Below, piece after piece: positions 57,441 to 64,000 of a DNA stretch of 64,000 nucleotides. The translations under genes were made by a program, and so were the position numbers. The notes under the pieces were generated by a model. That model searched no databases and was not told the DNA's origin. It saw only the letters and a list, made by a program, of their open reading frames with translations. Numbering within the stretch: the first letter of the stretch is position 1; every line of letters starts with the position of its first letter. This stretch comes from Hoplostethus atlanticus (taxonomy: Eukaryota; Chordata; Actinopteri; Trachichthyiformes; Trachichthyidae), in the NCBI GenBank assembly GCA_034670405.1, contig JAXDDX010000116.1:186001-250000 (forward strand). The letters run 5' to 3'.

Positions 57441-59254
57441 ACAAGACAGCATCAACATGTATTTTGTAAATATTCCTACCTACATTTTTCCAGGTACAAT
57501 AAAAGTGTGTGTGTGTGAATGAAAGCCGGCTAGGTGTACCTGTACCTTGCAAGGATCTGGACGGGTTGCTAGTGCAGAAAATGCAAGCTGGAACTTCATG
57601 TATATTCTATGAAACTGAAAATGTCTCTTTTTAAAGCATACTTGGTGACTTGAGCAATTATTTTTTACCAACATGGAGAATTTTTTTTTTTCCTGCATTG
57701 TTTCTGCCCCTTTTCAAATAGAACCGGAATATAAGTATGTCCAATATATATTCCACTCATTTCCCCTTCCAGCAGTCCACCAACCCCTGTGCAAGCCAGC
57801 TTCTTTGACATTTAGCCTACCGCCCCCATCCCAGAATTCCACAGGAGTTTGAACTTTCGTCAATGGAGCGTCTGCATTTTCCCCACCACATATTGACACT
57901 GCATTGGTGTGAATGGGGTTTTAGATGGATCTTTATACTAGTAGTGTCCCTAAGTCCTCAAAACAAAATGTATTGAAGGTGTTTTCTGTGTTGAAATTGC
58001 CAATCGATTTGTCCTGTTAATGGAGGCATAACACCTTAAACTATCTCTAAGTATAAAAGAAGCAGAAATAGGAAATCTGTCTCTCTCCTCAGTTTCTACA
58101 CCACAGTGGTTGACACTGTTCAGCGGTGGCAAGGTGTTACTCGTTGCCTTGTGGAGAATGCCCATGGCAAATAATTGTTGAGAAAATTCAACACTTGTCT
58201 AATTAACGTTTGAATCGTTGCGTTTATGGACGACATTTCTTTTGAAACCGATAATTGGTATCGATGTGTCCCATTGTTGTCGTTTTTGTCGGAATGAATC
58301 CTCAGGCTTTGCGATCGGGCCGCCCCCGTGCAGCCTCGATTTTTGCAGTTGGCAGGTAAAACATCCAGACACTTTTTTTTTTAATCTGTTTTCTGTCCTC
58401 AACGTACTTTTACTTTGAAATCGCAAGTTGGTCGTAAGATGTGACGGTCATACGAGGACAAAAGAACGAGACAGGAAACAGGAACGTGCATTGATTTTTA
58501 ACTCACCTGTGCCTACTTAATTTGGCTTACCTGTGATAATGTACCTGCTGTAATAGGAAACTGGACAGCCACATTGTTAGTTTCCATTGTGTGTTCATTT
58601 TCTACCCCTAGACTGTTGGTAATGGTCTGTATCTCTCTCTCACACATACACACACAGAGTAATAGTAGTTATGACACGTCTGCTAGTCACTAATGAAGGT
58701 CTATCTAAAGCTCAAATCTCCCCTATGACCAACATGAGACCTTACCTGACCCTCAACCCTCCTATATTTGGTTTAATCCACCTCTTAATAACGCCATGGT
58801 CGCCAACCTCTGGGAGATGGGAGGTACCATGATTTCCCTAGGGGCGGAGGGGGGGATTAGTGATTAAAGATGTCACATACGACTATAGATGTCACAGACG
58901 GTAGGTATGAAGAAGAAGGGATGAAGTGATGCAGGACGTTGGGGACGAGAGAGGGAGATAAAAAAGGGCAAGTGGGGGGATCAGAGGGAGAGGAGGAGGG
59001 AAAGAGCAAGTACCGGCAACTCTGTGAAATCGCGCCTCCCCAGTTGAGACAGGAACACAATGCCACACTACAGTTTATGTCTGCGCGTACTGTGTGTGTG
59101 CGTAAAATATAACACTCATTGGGTAAACCTCTGATGATATTGGTAGTGAAGGCCAAAGATCCGATCACCCAAGCTTCCTCAGAGGCGGTCGAAGACGCAT
59201 TGGACCACATTTCAGTGTGTTAACAAAGCCTCCAATCAATACGTAGTAATACAT
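57441..59254. other. Non-genic stretch
   Basis: 58200-58440 has retained CpG (GCGATCGGGCCGCCCCCGTG) without a recognisable product. 58890-59020 is purine-rich. The 117-codon minus frame at 58857-59210 is unassigned and partly reads the purine-rich tract. Confidence 0.45.
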
Positions 59255-59572
59255 CATCAATAAATCATTACCACATTCATTTTGATACATGAGTATAATT
59301 ACTGTAAATTAACAGATTTGGCGGGAAATCTGATGTATTGCTTCATGGCACAATGGGAAGATTGTTTAAACTATTTGACTTTGTAACTTTATTGCAGTTC
59401 CACTTTTGTAACTTGACGTTAGCTTACCTGGTCTGAATGCATGAACTGGCTGTTATCGGCTTTCATACTTATTCTTGCTCGCTAAGCAAAAAGGGAGGGA
59501 ACATCCTGTTTGAAACAGGAAGCAGCAGGATTCATGGGGAATACGGTCTTAATTTCCAGAAACGTCTCTGAT
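59255..59572 (+). repeat. Interspersed repeat family B, copy 2
   Basis: It shares CATCAATAAATCATTACCAC, GGCGGGAAATCTG, AACAGGAAGCAGCAGGATTC and the GGTCTTAATTT block in order with 33706-34034. The middle differs. Confidence 0.75.
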
Positions 59573-60044
59573 CTGACTCATAAATGCAACAGCTACAGAA
59601 ACAGAAATAAAAACAATTGAAAACAGATGGATTGTCAGGATAGCGGCGGGCGGTGAACAGGAAAGAGAAGTTTGATTTCAACGTGCCTTCTACAGTCAGG
59701 TGTAAATGCAATCCGACTAAATCACACCTAAACACAATCTGGATACGAGGCGGATGTGTTATGGAAATGTCCTGATTGCATCTGTATTGTTTACGTCCCC
59801 CCCCTGTATTGACGTGGATATGATTGAGTGATTTGTAGCCATGTGTGTATGCGCGTTGGCGTGTGCGTTAATCGTAATCGGTTGCCGGTAAGTCACTTAA
59901 ACAGGTTCCGCTACTGTAAGTCACCCGTCAGTAAAATGACTGGAGAGAGTGCACACTACATATCCAGGTCATGTTTGTCAGCCTCAGGAGCACATCACAC
60001 TCCATTACTTGTCTCATTAACACACACTCCAATGTGTATGTTAA

Positions 60045-60047
60045 TGT

Positions 60048-60086
<39 letters not shown>
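60045..60086. repeat. (TG)n-(AG)n microsatellite
   Basis: About 13 TG units, then seven AG units. Confidence 0.93.
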
Positions 60087-60571
60087 TCAGTCAAGAGAGT
60101 TAATTGGGAGAGAAATAGACAGTTAATTGAAGTTAGCTTATTTGAGTACTTTTTTTCATGATTATTATTATTATTATTATCATCGCTAAGTCACTCGTCA
60201 ATAAATTACCCTTGACCTTCACAACCGGGTGGAAAAGTAGATGTGAGTGGGTGTGTGTGTAAAAGATGAGCTCACACTTGATTGTGCTTAACATTGTGGA
60301 AACAAGCCCCACACACATCCAATAGCGATTTTACCATATGACATGCGACTGTTCATTTTAAATACTTAAATACTACGATAATTGAATGTAGGTGTAAAAC
60401 AGTTTCATTTAGATTGATCGCCTTTCATGAAAGGTGTGTAGGCTACTTTAAGAAAGTGCTCAAGTAAGTATTGATGATATTGAACAGTTGTTAATGTCAG
60501 TCATATTTCCCCATGTTGTCATGGAGACAACATGGAATGATATTTCACAGGCAAACGTTGTGATGTCAATA
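60087..60571. other. Non-genic spacer
   Basis: (ATT)n at about 60163-60180. A CCATGTTGTC...GACAACATGG inverted pair lies near 60511-60535. No gene. Confidence 0.5.
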
Positions 60572-60962
60572 TGTCACAGCCCGGCTCCTAGGCCATGACG
60601 AATACGGGAATGGACACAATGGATGGCGGTAAATTAAAAGGATTTATTGTAATAAAGCAAGAAGAAATAACTACAAATATGGAGCAGTGGGGTGTAAAGT
60701 GTTGTAAAGCAGAAACAAAGCTAAAGTCAAACAAAAGCAAAAAGCCTTGCAGCTGCTGGCTGGGAGGAGTCCAGGTGAGAGAGAGAGACTGAACAACGCT
60801 GGGAGTTGGCCTTTTATCCTACGGGAGCACTAGGCCCAGGTGTTCTGAATCTGGCTGGCTGCCACGCCGCCTTCCTCTGGTACCTTTATGGACATATAGG
60901 AAAGCACAGTAACTCATAACCACACCAGCATCAATACAGTAGGTTAGGCAGGGGCCGTCACA
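60572..60962 (-). mobile_element. Solo LTR with 4-bp target duplication
   Basis: On the minus strand it starts TGTGACGGCCCCTGCC and ends GAGCCGGGCTGTGACA, with short inverted TGTGAC/GTGACA ends. It contains a TATA-like GGATAAAAGGCC (plus-strand complement at about 60811-60822) and an AATAAA polyadenylation signal before the 3' end (plus-strand TTTATT at about 60642-60647). AATA flanks both sides (60568-60571 and 60963-60966). Length 391 bp, no internal coding region. A Ty3/gypsy-like origin is likely from the ends and the duplication size. The 65-codon plus frame inside is not a gene. Confidence 0.87.
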
Positions 60963-61649
60963 AATATTCAACAAATGGGTTCATCATCATTTGCTGCAGA
61001 ATGTCTTTATTAGCCTCCCTTGAGCGTAAAGACTGACACTTTAGACACACTTTCCTGCCATGCCTAAACTTTTTCATCCTGGGAACCAAATTTGTGTGTG
61101 ACATTTAAACCCACTCTTCAACTGCTATGCAAATGAATCCCTTTCAACGCGCAGGTCATCTTTGAACCATTCATCGGGCTGATATGGGGTCAAGCCGACA
61201 GCATTATTTATTCACCAAAACTGCTTTCATCCCTGTTCGTCTCATAATTGACAAAATGACAAAAACCTTTTCCTGCCTCAAGCGGGCATGAAAAATTATT
61301 ATTTTTGAATTCGCTAAAATTGAAGATCTTGCCTTAGATCTATCAATTCAGCTTCTCTAATTTAATATAAGGGTTTGACCAATATGGGTTTTGAAAGCTG
61401 ATATCAATATATAGTATATATATATATCATCAAACTGACAACTATTAAATGTTTCCTCCAAAACTGTATTCTTGTCAGGGTATAAAAGCCTCTGAAACAC
61501 TATTTAACCCACTAAAGACTAGACTAAAACTCTCCAGATAATAGTAATAATGACATTGACTAGAACAGATCTGATTATTAATAAAAGGAACATTTTGGCC
61601 CCATATGGGTCTAACCTTATTTGATACATCACAATTTGCATAGAAATAC
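60963..61649. other. Unique block, possible conserved non-coding DNA
   Basis: 60990-61330 is complex, repeat-poor and AT-rich with TATGCAAATGAAT (an octamer-like site) and AAATTATTATTTTTGAATTCG. No ORF of interest. From 61371 a degenerate copy of repeat D begins, followed by (TA)n at about 61411-61428. Confidence 0.35.
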
Positions 61650-61659
61650 TCTGATGGAG

Positions 61660-61990
61660 ACCCAGAAGTGAGAGAGAGAGAGAGAAGGCGAGAGAGAGGG
61701 AGGGCATTTCTCTGACTAGAGGACTAAATCCAATAGAGTTACAATCAGAGTGGACTAACACGACATGATGGCTTCTTAAGCAAGATTAATGACAGACAAA
61801 TGACTGGCTAATGGTTAAAGGAGAGAGAAAGGGAGAGAGGGAGGAGGAGGGAGGAAGAGAACAGGGGAGATGAATGGGGAGAGGGGGAAGGAATGAGGGA
61901 GGCACAGTCGATCTTCACATTACTTGAGATGGAAAAAGAGATGGGGATGGAAAAGATGGGAAGAAAGAAGGGGAGGAAGGGAGAAGGATG
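61660..61990 (+). repeat. Purine-rich tract
   Basis: GAGA and GGGAGG-rich sequence at 61668-61700 and 61819-61990, interrupted by about 100 bp of complex sequence. Confidence 0.8.
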
Positions 61991-62065
61991 GATGTGTTTT
62001 TTCCTTTTTATTTGTTGCCAACTTTAACTTTTTTGGTTTTGTTACTTGAATGTTTATCCTTGAAA

Positions 62066-62125
<60 letters not shown>
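62066..62125. repeat. (CA)n microsatellite
   Basis: About 28 CA units with one ATA interruption near the start. Confidence 0.95.
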
Positions 62126-62127
<2 letters not shown>

Positions 62128-62166
62128 CTCATACACACACATAAGAGATAGGTATTTGCTGTTATC

Positions 62167-62205
<39 letters not shown>
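62167..62205. repeat. (GATT)n microsatellite
   Basis: About ten perfect tetramer units. Confidence 0.95.
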
Positions 62206-62987
62206 CATATTCAGTTAGGGAATACTGATCATGCAACATTCATGATAAAATATTTGGTTTTGAATTGACTTGGGAGACAGAGAAAGACAGAGAGATGGAT
62301 GTAAAGACAAAGATGTCAAAGAAGAAAAGACTCACAGATGAGTGATTGGAGAGAGGAAGAGAGGGATAGAAACAGAGGAGAGAGAAAGGGGACAGAGTGG
62401 GTTGATATACCATTGCTGTATTACTGAACTAGTCAAGATTTGCATGCAAAAATCAGCTTAAATCACAAAGTAGGGCTGCAACAGTGAAGAGTGTCCCATC
62501 CCATCCCAGAGACATTGAGAATAACTTTCAGGGGAGAGGGGAGCGTTCCTCGTTTTTCTATCCCAGCGCAGATTTTCCAAGCCAGTCCGGGGCTTCAAAC
62601 CAGCAACCTTCAGTGACATTTTGCAAACCTGGTTTTCAGGTTGCTTTGTCAGCTAATCGAACAAAATGTACAGTACAATGATTTGAGGCTGTCAACCAAC
62701 ATGTTGTGTTTAAACATTGCAAGGAAGGCTTTGACAACTTTTCATATAGGGTCCTCCAGAATAATTTGGGGGCCCATATTGGTGTTCTACCTTTGGGTGC
62801 TGGCCCGTTCTGTCAGAAAACAAAACGAAATGAAAAAGTTTAACGACAACAAAACAGCAGAAAAATCCCAAAACAGCTATTCCACTGTTCCTTAGTGTAA
62901 CTGTGGACAACCTGGAACCGCCTCCAGGTACCCTGTCATTTCCTTCATTAGAAGTTAATACAGTGATAAAATGCATAAGAATCATTA
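62206..62987. other. Non-genic stretch
   Basis: Purine-rich at 62270-62400. 62560-62640 (CCAGTCCGGGGCTTCAAACC) is of common fish-repeat style. No gene. Confidence 0.45.
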
Positions 62988-63110
62988 GGGTTAAACTGAT
63001 ATGGGTTTTGGAGGGCCGATACTGATACTAATTCTTTGGTTTGAAGCTGCTGATAGATGATATTTTGTGCCCACATTCAATATCTTTAAAGCTGCACAAG
63101 CTGCACTAGG
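62988..63110. repeat. hAT-like repeat family D, second copy
   Basis: TAGGGTTAAACTGATATGGG, GATACTGATACT, TTTGAAGCTGCTGATAG and GATATTTTGTGCCCACATTC correspond to 31948-32060. Confidence 0.7.
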
Positions 63111-63411
63111 CAAAATGTAAAAAATAAACCCATCTCACCAACCTAATCACAAAGTGGGGCTGCAACAGACGTCACCTTACAGGATTTCTGGGTAGTGAAG
63201 TCCTCAAAATTGAAACAGTTACCTCTTGCTACCACTTGGGGCAGTCAAAGTGCAAAGTTGCTTAGAGAGGCTTTAAGTGAACTGGACAATGCAAAAATAT
63301 GTTTGTGTGTGTGTGATTTACAACACAAGGCAAATATACTTTCTTGCAGAAAAAACTTAGTGTGTTTAGTGTGTGCTAGTTTTTCCCTCATCTACACTGT
63401 AAATCTTTCTA

Positions 63412-63415
<4 letters not shown>

Positions 63416-63449
<34 letters not shown>

Positions 63450-63503
63450 TATTTCTGCCTGTTACTCCTGTTGCTAAATGATTTATTAATCTTCTTGTTT
63501 AGT

Positions 63504-63560
<57 letters not shown>
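63416..63560. repeat. (TG)n and (CA)n pair
   Basis: (TG)n at 63416-63448 and (CA)n at 63505-63560 face each other 56 bp apart, so they can pair as an inverted repeat. Confidence 0.95.
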
Positions 63561-63561
<1 letters not shown>

Positions 63562-63697
63562 TTTCTCTAACCTTTTCTAATTCCTCTTCAGTAGAAACCA
63601 GTAAGTGTGTTCTCTATTGGCTTTATCAATAATTCATACAACTCCCATAAATCACTTCTGCTACTATAGGAGCAGAGTGGTCCTGGGGAGGAGGAGG

Positions 63698-64000
63698 TGC
63701 ATGTTTGTGTGTGAGCGTGTGTGTGTATGTATGTGTGTGTGTGTGTGTGCGTGAGGGTCTCTCTTCACATTACTCGAATAATGACACACAAGCTATCAGC
63801 TTTCTAAATTCAATTTGGGTTGCCGACATTTGTCACACTCATACACACACACACACTCATACACAACTATGTAGACTAGCAGGCACAAGATTACAGATTT
63901 ATGTAACAGTCTGAGATGGGAGGTAAACCTATCCGATACTTACAGGAGGAAGAGAGAGGAAGATGAAGATAGGAAGAAAAAGTGTTTTCTCATTTGGGTT
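63698..64000. other. TG/CA microsatellites and right edge
   Basis: TG-rich at 63702-63750, CA at about 63842-63866, purine-rich to the end. No gene. Confidence 0.6.

Overview
This looks like about 64 kb of non-genic or deeply intronic DNA from a ray-finned (teleost) fish. The evidence is several decayed LINEs of the L2/CR1/Rex1-like group, hAT, Harbinger and Tc1/mariner non-autonomous elements, a tRNA-type SINE head, solo LTRs, and very dense (CA)n/(TG)n microsatellites. I find no intact host protein-coding gene, rRNA, tRNA gene or CRISPR. Most long open frames are low-complexity readings of CA, GA or minisatellite DNA. Family names below are recognised from memory; no search was run.

Layout. 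1-2250: unassigned sequence, then the first copy of a four-copy interspersed repeat (family A). 2553-5743: a nearly complete LINE ORF2, inactivated by one in-frame TAG and by a changed reverse-transcriptase catalytic motif. 5928-6700: a repeat fragment and a fold-back element. 6854-10499: a frameshifted, probably transposon-derived teleost gene, cut by a 1.38-kb non-autonomous hAT element with a perfect 8-bp target duplication; that hAT itself carries a solo LTR. 11-15 kb: microsatellites, a 58-bp minisatellite, and a second, complete fold-back element (13978-14656). 16.5-17.8 kb: a 66-bp (22-codon) minisatellite with a palindromic hAT MITE inside one unit. 18-26 kb: microsatellites, a diverged internal duplication, a Myb/SANT-like ORF (23629-24162) and a 360-bp polypurine tract.

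26.8-27.6 kb: a Harbinger-type element inserted between the A and B boxes of a tRNA-like SINE head. 28-33 kb: repeat A again, a LINE C-terminus, two 45-bp minisatellites, one of which ends in an inverted unit, and a hAT remnant with a BED-finger fragment. 33.7-34.2 kb: repeats B and A joined. 35.77-39.19 kb: the largest structure, a 3.4-kb satellite of mixed 38- and 34-bp units containing a 1.4-kb higher-order duplication. 39.6-45 kb: a 134-bp (GT)n tract and two more LINE remnants, one interrupted by a MITE. 46-48.4 kb: mostly unique sequence. 49.1-49.6 kb: a Tc1-derived MITE. 51-53.3 kb: repeat A (inverted), then an antisense LINE split by a 22-bp minisatellite with a perfect 264-bp (12-unit) higher-order duplication. 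53.3-64 kb: repeat fragments, a complete solo LTR (60572-60962), unique blocks and microsatellites.

There is no pathway or operon here. The interest lies in nested transposition, which gives relative ages, and in the several tandem arrays with higher-order or inverted structure.
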